Below are positions 45,000 through 53,406 of a DNA stretch of 64,000 nt, in pieces. This DNA is from Salibaculum halophilum. Lineage in GTDB: Bacteria; Pseudomonadota; Alphaproteobacteria; Rhodobacterales; Rhodobacteraceae. Each line of letters begins with the position of its first letter. The first letter of the stretch is position 1. The stretch covers positions 124,001 through 188,000 of the forward strand of contig NZ_MSIT01000002.1 in assembly GCF_002094885.1 (NCBI RefSeq), read 5' to 3'. Under the pieces are notes generated by a model. It had not been told where the DNA came from. It was given only the letters and a program-made list of their open reading frames with translations, and did not search any database. The position numbers and the translations under genes were made by a program.

Positions 45000-45113
45000 T
45001 CACCGGATGCTGGTCACAAACGCTTTCCGCATACCCAGTGTGATGACCAGCTTTTCCCGCGCGAGCCGGCGAAACCTGGCGTCGTGGCACGTCGGTTTCC
45101 GCAGCGCTGCCAT
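45000..45113 (-). mobile_element. Decayed C-terminal end of an IS110-family transposase
   Basis: In one minus frame the peptide runs MAALRKPTCHDARFRRLA then REKLVITLGMRKAFVTSIR and stops. This follows the order and spacing of the IS110/IS116/IS902 transposase C terminus (ALYMAAL, H, F..RL, K-VIT--MRK). The upstream part of the transposase and both element ends are missing, so it is a remnant. The call rests on motif reading only. Confidence 0.4.
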
Positions 45114-45216
45114 ACACCGTGGCCGAGGTGAGTCCATTGAGAGCGCCAAGCCGTGCTGCAATCGAAGCCAACCGGGCGTCGGCCGCCGGCCACCCGGCAT
45201 CATCCATGGGAAGCGT

Positions 45217-46522
45217 TCATTCCGGCGCGGGCAGGAATTCAGCCAGGATGGCTGTAAAGCTCTGGTTGAGAGAGTCGCGCGCGCGTGAGCAGGACCGGGA
45301 TCGGACTCGAGGGCTCATAACTGGTATAATACGCCTCGAGCGCGCTCATCAGCGCCCCAGCCTCCTTGCGGTCCGACAAGGCGAATTCGGCGGGATCGGC
45401 GCTTGCCACCTCGCCTTCGCTGTCCATCTCCGACAGGGCGCGCATCCGGTCCATGCCCAGCAAGAAGCCGCTCTCGCGGCCGAAATCGATGCGCGCTCGC
45501 GCCGACATTTCCGGCACCAGGATCTCCATCGCCTCTATCAGCGGACGCCCGACGAGATTGCGGGCCTGGCGCACCAAGATGAGGCTGGGCGAGGACGGCT
45601 CGCGGGTGCGGAAATAGGTCTCTAGCGCCTCGAGCGCCGCGCGCGCCTGCGCCATGTCCGCGATACGCCCGGGGGCCGCCGCCGGCACTGTATCCGGCTC
45701 TGCCGCATCGGCACCGGTGTGCGCGGGCACATCATCGCCTTCGCCCGCTTCCGTAGTTTCATCGTCAGACCCGTCCCCGAGTTTCGGGCGCGCCTCGGCC
45801 AGCAGCGTCATCAGCTCGTCGAGCCGTGCGTGCAGATCCTCTAGATTGGGCCGAAAAGGCTGGGCCTCGTTCGTCAGGCAGACCGCCTCGAGCCGACCCA
45901 CCGCCTGTTTGATGCGCGTCAGCGCGGCATGGTTCGCTGCCACCGCATCGGCATTTTCCGCTGCGCGCAACGCCGCGACCATCGCCTCGGCATCGCCGGG
46001 CTCCTCATCGCCTTGCGGTTCTCGCTCGCCACGGCCCAGCAGGATCTTGCGAAGGCTGATATCGAGCAGCCGTCGGTCGCGCACAAGCGGCGTGAATTCC
46101 AGCGGCATGATGACCGTGGCACGGCTGGCCAAAAGCTCGAGCGCATTGTTTCGGTCGATGATGTCCTCTGCAATGCGCGGATGTACAGCGTCGGGGAACG
46201 CCTCGAGCAAGCCGGCCATCAGGTCCAGACAATCTGCAAGCGCCGCGAGGTCGCGCGCCAACGCACAGAACTGCGCGTAGCTGGCCAATAGCCGCAGGTC
46301 GCGCGAACGCGCCAGAAGCCCGGCCACCCGTTCCCACTCGGCCCCGAGGTCGATCCCGCCCGGAGCAAGACGCGGGTTGCCATCGCCCCCGAAAAAGCTC
46401 TGCGGCAGCCGTTCCTCGGCGTCGAGCAGGTAGCTTTCGAAGGCGCTGTCACCTTTCTCGTACAGATCGGGGCCGCAGCTGTCCTCTTCGGAGAGCGGTG
46501 CGAGACATTCTTCCAGGTTCAT
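45217..46522 (-). pseudogene. tssA: Type VI secretion protein TssA, C terminus frameshifted
   Basis: The intact frame (ATG 46520-46522 to stop 45239) codes for 427 residues starting MNLEECLAPLSEEDSCGPDL, a typical ImpA/TssA N-terminal domain, with RARAALEALETYFRTREPSS later and the tail YEPSSPIPVLLTRAR. After that the frame gives RLSQPELYSHPG and stops. In the other frame the same DNA reads RDSLNQSFTAILAEFLPAPE and stops at 45217, the expected TssA end. Loss of one CG from the (CG)5 tract at 45276-45285 explains this. No other T6SS core gene is in the window. Confidence 0.85.
45276..45285. repeat. (CG)5 dinucleotide tract at the tssA frameshift
   Basis: TCGCGCGCGCGT contains five CG units. 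Six units would restore the TssA reading frame through TRARDSLNQSF. Slippage here is the simplest cause of the frameshift; a sequencing error in the tract is the main alternative. Confidence 0.75.
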
Positions 46523-46713
46523 CGGACGAGCGCCTCGCTCTGCAGGGCGGCTGATCGGGACAGACAGGTGAGCATGATACGGGAATCCAGACGACGTAAA
46601 GCTTGCGCCTAGGACGGTAGCAGCCGCCAGACAATCCGGCAAACCCTTGGCCAACAGGCCGCGGCGGGACTCGTCATGGCGGGACAATTCCGATAAGCTG
46701 CACTCGGATAAAG

Positions 46714-48501
46714 ATGGACGCGTCGTCAATGGTCGCCCGCCTAGTCAATGGTCGCCGTCGCTGTCGCCCGGGGGCATTGCTGAACGCCCTGATACTCGGC
46801 GCGGCACTGGTTGCGCTCGGTGCGGTGGCCCGTGCCGAGGGCACACGGTTGGCCTTGGTTGTGGGAAACGCCGATTACGACGCGCTAACACCGCGACCGC
46901 AAGCCGGCCGAAATGCACGAGAAATTGCCGCGCAGCTGGAGCAGCAGCAATTCGAGGTATCATTGCTGCTTAACAGCGATCGCGCCACCTTTTCAGCGGC
47001 GTTTGACAGCTTTGCCAACCGCGCTGCCGACGCCGACGTGGTTCTGTTCTACTTCGCCGGTCACGGGCTGCGCGTTGACGGCACCAACCTGATCGCCCCG
47101 ATTGACCTGCCGCTTGACGACCCTGGCACGGCAGCTGCCAAAGGGCTGGCGCTGGCCCCGCTTCTGGACCGGCTCGCAACTGGCGCGCGACCGGCGGTCG
47201 TTGTGCTGGACGCAAATCGCCGCATCGACCTGACGCCGCCATTGGCCGCACGGATGGCATCCGGGCTCGGTGTGCCCGCAACTGTCCGCGACGCAATTCT
47301 GGTGATGGCCACGCAACCCGGCGGCCGGATATCGGGCGAGACGGGAACCGATTTCACACTCGAACTTGGCGAGGTGTTCGCCCTCTCCGGTCAGCCGTTG
47401 GAGCCGGCGCTTCAGGACCTCGCTGCTCGCATAAGCAGTACGAGCGACGGGCGTCAGACCCCATGGATCAGGTCGAGCCTTTCGGAACCTCTTTTTCTGC
47501 ATCCGTTTCAGCCCGACGCGGAGGATTTCGCCCGGCTCGCGGCATTGCCCGAGGCGCGGCAGGAATTCCTGCTCGATATCTGGCGCAGTCAGGGCGCGCG
47601 GCTCGACCCGGCGACGGTCGCCCGCAATCTCGATCCAACCGCAACCACGGATAGCGCCGGGCAAGCCGCCGATACCGCCTCGATTGACCGGACCGGAAAG
47701 ACTGCAGACACCGCCGCATCCGACCCACTCGCAGACGCGCCGCCCGCTGACACCGCCGAGACGGCCGCGGCTGAACCGGTTGATCCGGGTGACGGCGTCA
47801 CTGACGGCACCGACACTCCCTCTCCGGACGAACCCATGGCGACAGCCGATGCTGATCAGGCCGCGGGGGCCACGACAACCGAGACACCGCGATTCACGTT
47901 CGAGTATATCGAGGACGACGAGACGGCGTCGGAAACCGCTCCTGAGCAATCCACCCCTGCAGCCCAGCCCGCATCGCGCGGGGTGACTGTCGCCGCCGTC
48001 GCGGCGCGGGACGCGCAGATCAGCCCGGCGGTGGCCGACGCTCCGATCGCCCGCATCCAGGCGAGCCGCGAAAGCTTCGTGCCCACCGCGCTTGATCCCT
48101 CGCGGACCCTACGCGCGGCGCCCGCGCTCGGCCGCGGCTCTCGGTTAACCGGCAAGGACGTGACCGACCTTTTCTTTGCCCCTGACGATCTGCCGCGCGC
48201 GGTCCAGACCGAGCTGGCACGGCTGGGCTGTTACCGGGTCGGGGTTGATGGCATCTGGGGGCCCGGATCGCGCCGCGCGCTGAACGCCTTCATAACGCGC
48301 AGCGGGGCCGACGCCGGGGCGCGCTTTCTCGTCATGGCACTGACCAGCCCGCAGCCGCTCAGCACCGCCGCGCTTATCCCCGATAACGCCATCCTGCCAG
48401 CGAACCAGACCGGCCAGTTCTGGCAATTCCTAGGCTCCGACATCGGCAGTGTGCAAGGCACGGTCCGCGCCACGATCTCTGCTTTCCCCGCCAGCCCCTG
48501 A
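46714..48501 (+). CDS. Exported caspase-fold (C14) pseudoenzyme with peptidoglycan-binding domain
   Basis: A 595-residue protein. A signal peptide or anchor (about 21-41) precedes a caspase-like domain (about 44-260): ALVVGNADYDAL, and the catalytic His117 in FYFAGHGLRVDG. The usual DACR Cys motif reads DANR (166-169), so the nucleophile is Asn168 and proteolysis is unlikely. A long Asp/Ala/Thr/Pro-rich linker (about 300-490) leads to a PG_binding_1-like module (about 491-530, TELARLGCYRVGVDGIWGPG). It is divergent from tssA. Confidence 0.8.
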   Translation: MDASSMVARLVNGRRRCRPGALLNALILGAALVALGAVARAEGTRLALVVGNADYDALTPRPQAGRNAREIAAQLEQQQFEVSLLLNSDRATFSAAFDSFANRAADADVVLFYFAGHGLRVDGTNLIAPIDLPLDDPGTAAAKGLALAPLLDRLATGARPAVVVLDANRRIDLTPPLAARMASGLGVPATVRDAILVMATQPGGRISGETGTDFTLELGEVFALSGQPLEPALQDLAARISSTSDGRQTPWIRSSLSEPLFLHPFQPDAEDFARLAALPEARQEFLLDIWRSQGARLDPATVARNLDPTATTDSAGQAADTASIDRTGKTADTAASDPLADAPPADTAETAAAEPVDPGDGVTDGTDTPSPDEPMATADADQAAGATTTETPRFTFEYIEDDETASETAPEQSTPAAQPASRGVTVAAVAARDAQISPAVADAPIARIQASRESFVPTALDPSRTLRAAPALGRGSRLTGKDVTDLFFAPDDLPRAVQTELARLGCYRVGVDGIWGPGSRRALNAFITRSGADAGARFLVMALTSPQPLSTAALIPDNAILPANQTGQFWQFLGSDIGSVQGTVRATISAFPASP

Positions 48502-48856
48502 GTGGCGCGCCGCGCCAGCCGTAGATTGGGACAGCAGCGGTCAACCCGACGCAAGGGGCCGCAAGACCGTTCTGACAAGGGGCGGCGCATTGCGGATCTC
48601 TTGAGTTGGCGTCCCAGTAAGGGCGCCACGGGTATCGAACGGTAACTGGCCGACGCAGGTTGGCATATCACGCACAGGCGTGTCGAACGCGTCTGGCGGT
48701 GTGCGGGGTGCTGAAGGACCCGCGGAAAAATCCTGGAAAGGTCGTCTGTGGCGCAACGAACACGCGTGCGCCCGACCTCGGCCGGAGCATCCGACCATGT
48801 CCGATCGCGGGACGTCGCTCAGGACGGGACCGAGGACGGCCGTGACCGGCCGCACG
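48502..48856. other. Gene-free stretch before the IS3 remnant
   Basis: About 350 bp with only shadow frames. The frame of the transposase remnant stays open back to 48680, but the peptide there shows no recognisable transposase sequence. Confidence 0.35.
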
Positions 48857-49318
48857 CCCAACATGATCGACGCAATCATCAAAGGGGCCTGCATTATCCC
48901 TGTCGGGCGTAAGCGCAACGCCACTGACATCATGGATACGCCGACCGACCTGTTCATCCTGCGCGGTTCTCCCTCGATCAGCCGAGCGGATAAAGGTCCA
49001 ATATGCATTGCCCGCAAAGTGCCGGAGCAGGTCGCGGCCGTCGGTGCCAAATTCATCGCGCCGGGACCACCCCGGGAGAATGGTCTCTGCGAGAACTTCG
49101 CTGACAGACTCCGAAACGCGGAGCTCAACGGTGTAACCCTCCGTGCGCTCAGAGACGCGCGAATTCCCATCGAACAATGGAACGTCGACTACAGGGTCTT
49201 GCCGCGCAGCGCCTTGGGATAGCTTTCGCCCGCGCCAGACAGCAAGGCAACATTGTATCAGAGGTCGATCATGCACCATGGATCAAACCGCAACATGCAA
49301 GGGTGGCGCTCCACGTGA
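48857..49318 (+). mobile_element. Decayed IS3-family transposase (OrfB integrase core, C-terminal half)
   Basis: The frame contains DLFILRGSPSISRADKGP, VGAKFIAPGPPRENGLCENF, ADRLRNAELNG and PIEQWNVDYRVLPRSALG, which follow the IS3/IS407 OrfB order LFILRGVPxxIRSDNGPEF, APGSPWENGYxESFN, W..xYNxxRPHSALGYRPPAPE. The catalytic SDNG has become ADKG, and a TAG at 49220-49222 stands where the Tyr of ALGY would be; the frame continues LSPAPDS to a stop at 49318. Terminal repeats are not visible. Confidence 0.65.
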
Positions 49319-49507
49319 TCCGAAAAGAAATGAACGCCATGTGTTCTGCTGCCCTCGGTCACGGGATGCGCCGGGGCGCCGATCGGCGCGGTTGCGACCG
49401 TGACAACAGCCAGCGACATGGCCACGTTGCCGTCAAACGGTATCGTGAAAACGCGCTCTTCTAAGAGTTGCCTTCAGGGGTAAGCGGGACGAACGTGCCA
49501 GGTTGAA
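49319..49507. other. Gene-free spacer at the right edge of the decayed segment
   Basis: No credible coding or RNA feature. It separates the IS3 remnant from the rpe stop, where ordinary chromosomal gene content resumes. Confidence 0.4.
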
Positions 49508-50188
49508 CTACCCTGTAGCGGCGGCGCGGATGGCGCGGATGTTGTCGCCGTAGGCGGCGGGGGCATCGGCGGAGCCGCCGCGAAACACCGCCGAGCCGGC
49601 CACCAGCACGTCGGCCCCGGCCGCGGTGACAAGCGGTGCTGTTGCGGGGTCGATGCCGCCGTCGATCTCGATGTGGACGGGGCGGTCGCCGATCATCGCG
49701 CGCAGGGCGCGCACCTTGTCGCTCATGTCGATGAACTTCTGCCCGCCGAAGCCGGGGTTCACCGTCATGACGCAGACCAGATCGGTCAGGTCCAGCAGGT
49801 GCGCGACGGCCTCGGCCGGGGTGCCGGGGTTGAGCGCGACGCCCGCCTTAATTCCGGCGGCCCGGATGGCCTGCAGGGTGCGGTGGATATGCGGGCCGGC
49901 CTCGACATGGGCGGTCAGGATGTCGGCCCCGGCGGTCGCGTAGGCGTCGATATGCGGATCGACTGGCGCGATCATCAGGTGCACGTCCATCACTGTGGTG
50001 ACATGGTGCCGAACGGCGGCCACTGCCGGTGGCCCGAAGGTCAGGTTGGGCACGAAGTGGCCGTCCATCACGTCGACATGGACCCAATCGGCGCCCTGCG
50101 CCTCGATCGCGCAGATCTCGCGGCCGAAATCGGCGAAGTCGGCCGACAGGATCGAAGGGGCGATCTTGATCGAACGGTCGAAGGTCAT
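49508..50188 (-). CDS. rpe: Ribulose-phosphate 3-epimerase
   Basis: A 226-residue TIM barrel: IAPSILSADFADFG, metal-site VHVDVMDGHFVPNLTFGP, DVHLMI, MTVNPGFGGQKFI and EIDGGID, all Rpe signatures. It interconverts ribulose-5- and xylulose-5-phosphate in the pentose-phosphate pathway. It is downstream of the small membrane protein gene and may share its transcript. Confidence 0.97.
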   Translation of the reverse strand: MTFDRSIKIAPSILSADFADFGREICAIEAQGADWVHVDVMDGHFVPNLTFGPPAVAAVRHHVTTVMDVHLMIAPVDPHIDAYATAGADILTAHVEAGPHIHRTLQAIRAAGIKAGVALNPGTPAEAVAHLLDLTDLVCVMTVNPGFGGQKFIDMSDKVRALRAMIGDRPVHIEIDGGIDPATAPLVTAAGADVLVAGSAVFRGGSADAPAAYGDNIRAIRAAATG

Positions 50189-50257
50189 GGCGCGCGGGCC
50201 TCTCTTTGCGACGGTCGGACGTGTCCTAGCAGCGGCCGCGCGCCAGTGGAAGAGGCC

Positions 50258-50614
50258 CTAGCGGTCCCGCGCTGGTGGGCGAAGCAGCGATTGCACGGTA
50301 TAGACCAGGATCGCCAGCCCGACCGCGCCCAGGGCGCCCACACCCAGCAGGACGATCACGTCGATGGGGCCGCCCATGTCGGACAGGCGCGAGTCCGTCA
50401 TGGCCAGCAGGAACCAGACCGCGGCCACGGCGCCCAGCGGCATGGAAAGCTGCGCCCAGAGGAACTTGCGCCAACTGACCGCGTGGTCGCGCACGAGCAC
50501 GTAGGCATAGGCCAGTGTCACCAGCCCGGCCAGCGCGACCATGATCCAGAACAGGCCACGCCCGAAGATCTCCTCGAAGACGGCGATGAGGGTGCCGAGG
50601 GTAAGCTCTTGCAT
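50258..50614 (-). CDS. Small membrane protein of unknown function next to the SQR-like gene
   Basis: A 118-residue protein with three hydrophobic segments (about 15-42, 55-75 and 86-110). ATG 50612-50614 has a strong GTAAGGAGAGATC site and starts 12 bp after the flavoprotein stop, so the two are very likely co-transcribed. I do not recognise a named function; it could anchor or accept electrons from the flavoprotein, which is inference from position. Confidence 0.8.
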   Translation of the reverse strand: MQELTLGTLIAVFEEIFGRGLFWIMVALAGLVTLAYAYVLVRDHAVSWRKFLWAQLSMPLGAVAAVWFLLAMTDSRLSDMGGPIDVIVLLGVGALGAVGLAILVYTVQSLLRPPARDR

Positions 50615-50626
50615 GTCGATCTCTCC

Positions 50627-51961
50627 TTACGCGCGGCCGCGCAGCATCGCGTTGTAGGTGGCCTTGAGCGCGACCTCTTTCATCAGCCAGCTGATCCAGA
50701 GTTCCTCCAGCGGGGCGATGAAGCCCGGGAACGAGGGCGTCAGGTCGTTGTTGTAGTCGAACTCGATCAGCATGGCGCGCCCGACACGGGTGATCATCGG
50801 GCAGGAGGTGTAGCCGTTGTAGCGCTCGGTCGGGTCCCGGCCCGCGATGGCGCTGACGATGCCGTCCTCGACCACGGGCACCTGCCACTTGACGCTGGCG
50901 GCGGTCTTGCCCTTGGGCACGCCGGCCACGTCGCCGAGCGCCCAGATGTCGTCGTAGCGCAGGTGGCGCAGGCTGTGCTGGTCGCATGCGACCCAGCCCT
51001 GGTCGGTCCACTTGTCGGCCCACGACAGGCCGGACTGGCGGATCACCTCGGGCGCGCGCTGGGGCGGGATCACGTGGATATAATCGTAGTCCATCTCGAC
51101 CGGCGCGCCATCGGCATCGGCGAAGGTGGCGCGCTTGGCGCCGGGGTCGATGGCCTGCAGGGTGTGCTGCATGGCCGTGTCGATGTTGCGGTCGCCGAAG
51201 AGCATCCGAACCTTCTCGGCCACGATGGGCACCCCGAAAAGCGCAGTCTGCGGCGCGGCATAGAGGAATTCCGCCTTGCCGCGATTGCCGCCCCGGCGGG
51301 CGATGTCGTCGATCAGGAAGGTATGCTTGAGCGGCGCGCCGGCGCATTTCATCTCGGTAGACGGGCGGGTGAACAGGCCCTGTCCGCCCTCTTCGGCAAA
51401 GCGTGCGGCGGCCTGCCACGTGCGGGCGGCGTGATCCGGCCCGGCGTAAAGCGCGCCGATCCCGTTCTCGCCCACCATGTCGAGGTCGAATCCCGCGATG
51501 GCGTCGTAGTCCTGTATCAGCCCCGGTGCGACCACGAGGAAATCGTAATTGAGGGTCCGGCCGCCCTCGGTGGCGACGGTCTTGCCCTCGGGGTCGATGG
51601 CGGCGGCTTTCTCGGCGATCAGCGTCACGTTGTCGGGCAGCCAGTCCGCGGTGCGCGAGACGACATAGTCGGCGGGCTTGAGGCCCGCGGCCACCAGCGA
51701 CAGCCCCGGCTGGTAGAGGTGCTGCGGGCGCGGGTCGATCAGGGTGATCTCGGCCCCGTCAAGCCGATCGACGAGGCGGTTGGCCAGCGCCGTGCCCCCG
51801 GCCCCGGCGCCGATGATGACGATCCGCGCGCTTGTCCGCACCGGCTGGGCACGCCCGGCCCCGGCGGCGGCGAAGGCGGCCCCGCCGGCGGCCAGTCCAA
51901 GGAACGCGCGGCGGCTGGGCGCGGCGGCATGGTGGGCGAGGGGCGATTTATCGTCGGGCAC
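50627..51961 (-). CDS. Tat-exported sulfide:quinone oxidoreductase-like flavoprotein
   Basis: A 444-residue FAD protein. A twin-arginine signal (SRRAFLGLAAGGAAFAAAG, 17-35) is followed by FAD motif IVIIGAGAGGTALANRL and LIDPRPQHLYQPGLSLVAAG typical of SQR. Redox cysteines Cys206 (EMKCAGAP) and Cys387 (YTSCPMIT) match the two active-site Cys; the third SQR Cys is absent. The Cys that holds FAD in FccB is also missing. Start GTG 51959-51961 with GGAGAG. It likely oxidises sulfide. Confidence 0.82.
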   Translation of the reverse strand: MPDDKSPLAHHAAAPSRRAFLGLAAGGAAFAAAGAGRAQPVRTSARIVIIGAGAGGTALANRLVDRLDGAEITLIDPRPQHLYQPGLSLVAAGLKPADYVVSRTADWLPDNVTLIAEKAAAIDPEGKTVATEGGRTLNYDFLVVAPGLIQDYDAIAGFDLDMVGENGIGALYAGPDHAARTWQAAARFAEEGGQGLFTRPSTEMKCAGAPLKHTFLIDDIARRGGNRGKAEFLYAAPQTALFGVPIVAEKVRMLFGDRNIDTAMQHTLQAIDPGAKRATFADADGAPVEMDYDYIHVIPPQRAPEVIRQSGLSWADKWTDQGWVACDQHSLRHLRYDDIWALGDVAGVPKGKTAASVKWQVPVVEDGIVSAIAGRDPTERYNGYTSCPMITRVGRAMLIEFDYNNDLTPSFPGFIAPLEELWISWLMKEVALKATYNAMLRGRA

Positions 51962-52090
51962 GGCACTCTCCGTTCGCTTCGGGTCTTTCGGAACGCCCCC
52001 GCGACACACCCAGGGAACCGGTGGGGCGCCGCAGGGGAGGCGGCTGCGCAGGGCAGTCGCCGCGTTCCCTTCTCCGGCTGCAACCGGAGA

Positions 52091-52106
52091 AACATGTAAA
52101 CATGTT
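52091..52106. promoter_or_regulatory. Palindrome overlapping the predicted start of the SQR-like transcript
   Basis: AACATG-TAAA-CATGTT, perfect 6-bp arms in an AT-rich stretch that is unusual for this genome. It overlaps the transcription start predicted from the FNR-type box at 52135, so a repressor bound here would block transcription. Confidence 0.5.
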
Positions 52107-52148
52107 ATTTATTGCATAAGCCGGGGCGCGATCATTGACGCAGATCAA
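52106..52148 (-). promoter_or_regulatory. FNR/FnrL-type box and -10 of the SQR-like operon
   Basis: TTGACGCAGATCAA (52135-52148) is a perfect TTGAY-N4-RTCAA anaerobox. Counting 41.5 bp toward the gene puts the transcription start near 52100, and on the minus strand TAAATA (52106-52111) lies at the -10 position. This is a class II FNR activation geometry for the SQR-like gene 174 bp downstream. Confidence 0.7.
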
Positions 52149-52198
52149 ACGTGTCCCGCTCCTGCAGCTTTTTTTCCGGGCCGGGCCCGGCGCCTGCG

Positions 52199-53224
52199 CT
52201 ATCCGCGCCGGAGCGTCTGGCCCGGTGCCAGCTTAGGCTCCAGCTCGATCCGCTGACCGGCCTGTTTGACCGTTCCCGCGTTGCGGTCGGCGATGATCCG
52301 TGCCGCGGCCTCGCCGATGTCGGCGCGACAGGCGTCCATGGTCGCCAGCTGCAGCGGCAGACCGTCGAGCAGCTCTACGCCGTTGAACCCGGCCAGCCCG
52401 ATCCGGCCCGGGATATCGACCCCCGCATCGTGCAGGTAGAGCAAGCCGCCGGCCCCGATCATGTCGTTGGAATAATACAGGAAATCGAGGTCCGACGAGC
52501 GCGCCAGCATGGCCTCGGTCATCTCGCGGCCCTTGGACAGCGCCGAGCCGCCGGAATAGAATTCCTGGTCGGCGATCTCGATTCCGTGGCCGGCCAGCGC
52601 CCGGGTCAGACCCTCGAAGCGTTTGCGCGCGCGATGGTCCAGCGGCATCTTGGTGCCAAGAAACCCGATCCGGCGATAGCCCGCCTCGAAAATGGCCTCG
52701 CCCATCAGGCGCCCGGCGCGGCGATGGGAAATGCCCACATTGGCATCCACCGCCTCGCCGTCGGTATCCATGATCTCGACAACGGGAATACCGGCGCGTT
52801 CCAGCATGGCGCGGGCGGGCTCGGTATGTTCCAGCCCGGCGATGATGATCCCCGAGGGCCGCCAGGACAGCATCTCGAAAAGGACCTTTTCCTCTTTCTC
52901 CGGGGAATAGTCCGTCACGCCGACCACGGGCTGCAGGTCGGTGCCCTCCAGCGCGGCCGAAACGCCCGACAGGACCTCGGGAAAGACCATGTTCTTGAGG
53001 CTGGGAATGATGACGCCCACCAGGTTGACCCGCTGCGAGGCCAACGCACCGGCGATCTTGTTGGGCACATAGCCCAGGGCACGGGCGGCATCCTGCACCC
53101 GGTCGCGGGTGGCCCGGCTGACGTCGCCCTTATTGCGCAGCACCCGGCTGACGGTCATCTCGCTGACGCCCGAGGCCTCGGAGACGTCGCGCAGCGTGAG
53201 CGGGCGCTTGTTCGATCTGGTCAA
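52199..53224 (-). CDS. LacI-family transcriptional regulator (gluconate-repressor-like)
   Basis: A 341-residue regulator: LacI helix-turn-helix TLRDVSEASGVSEMTVSRVL, hinge helix NKIAGALASQRVNLVGVIIP, then a periplasmic-binding-protein-like sensor domain with GIIIAGLEHTE and IGLAGFNGVELLDGLPLQLAT. Similar proteins control gluconate use, but no sugar genes are adjacent. The frame opens at TTG 53222-53224 with a poor ribosome site. Confidence 0.9.
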   Translation of the reverse strand: MTRSNKRPLTLRDVSEASGVSEMTVSRVLRNKGDVSRATRDRVQDAARALGYVPNKIAGALASQRVNLVGVIIPSLKNMVFPEVLSGVSAALEGTDLQPVVGVTDYSPEKEEKVLFEMLSWRPSGIIIAGLEHTEPARAMLERAGIPVVEIMDTDGEAVDANVGISHRRAGRLMGEAIFEAGYRRIGFLGTKMPLDHRARKRFEGLTRALAGHGIEIADQEFYSGGSALSKGREMTEAMLARSSDLDFLYYSNDMIGAGGLLYLHDAGVDIPGRIGLAGFNGVELLDGLPLQLATMDACRADIGEAAARIIADRNAGTVKQAGQRIELEPKLAPGQTLRRG

Positions 53225-53326
53225 CTGTCCGGCCTGTGCAATGTCTGGTTCGCCTTGTTACCGCGCTTCGGCGGCCGTGTCCAAGCCCTTGCCCCAGCCC
53301 GTCAATCCGGGCATTCAGGGCGCAGC

Positions 53327-53403
53327 GGCCCCGTGGCTCAACCGGATAGAGCAGCCCCCTCCTAAGGGGCAGGTTGCAGGTTCGAATCCTGCCGGGGTCG
53401 CCA
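53327..53403 (+). tRNA. tRNA-Arg (anticodon CCT)
   Basis: A 77-nt cloverleaf: acceptor GGCCCCG/CGGGGTC, D-arm TGGCTCAACCGGATAGAGCA, anticodon stem GCCCC/GGGGC with loop CTCCTAA (CCT), T-arm GCAGGTTCGAATCCTGC and encoded CCA. No integrase gene lies beside it. Confidence 0.97.
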
Positions 53404-53406
53404 GCA

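Noticed and set aside
46725-46756. Direct repeat GTCAATGGTCGCC at 46725 and 46744 at the start of the caspase-like gene
   Set aside because: Only two short copies 19 bp apart within the first codons; probably chance or minor slippage, though it makes the exact start uncertain.
49673-52099. An 808-residue plus-strand frame over rpe, the small membrane gene and the SQR-like gene
   Set aside because: It runs antisense to three well-supported genes and has no recognisable domain.
44618-53403. Integration of the 44.7-49.5 kb segment as an intact tRNA-targeted island
   Set aside because: No integrase and no direct repeat of the tRNA-Lys 3' end were found in the window; the similar T-arm at tRNA-Arg is simply part of that tRNA.
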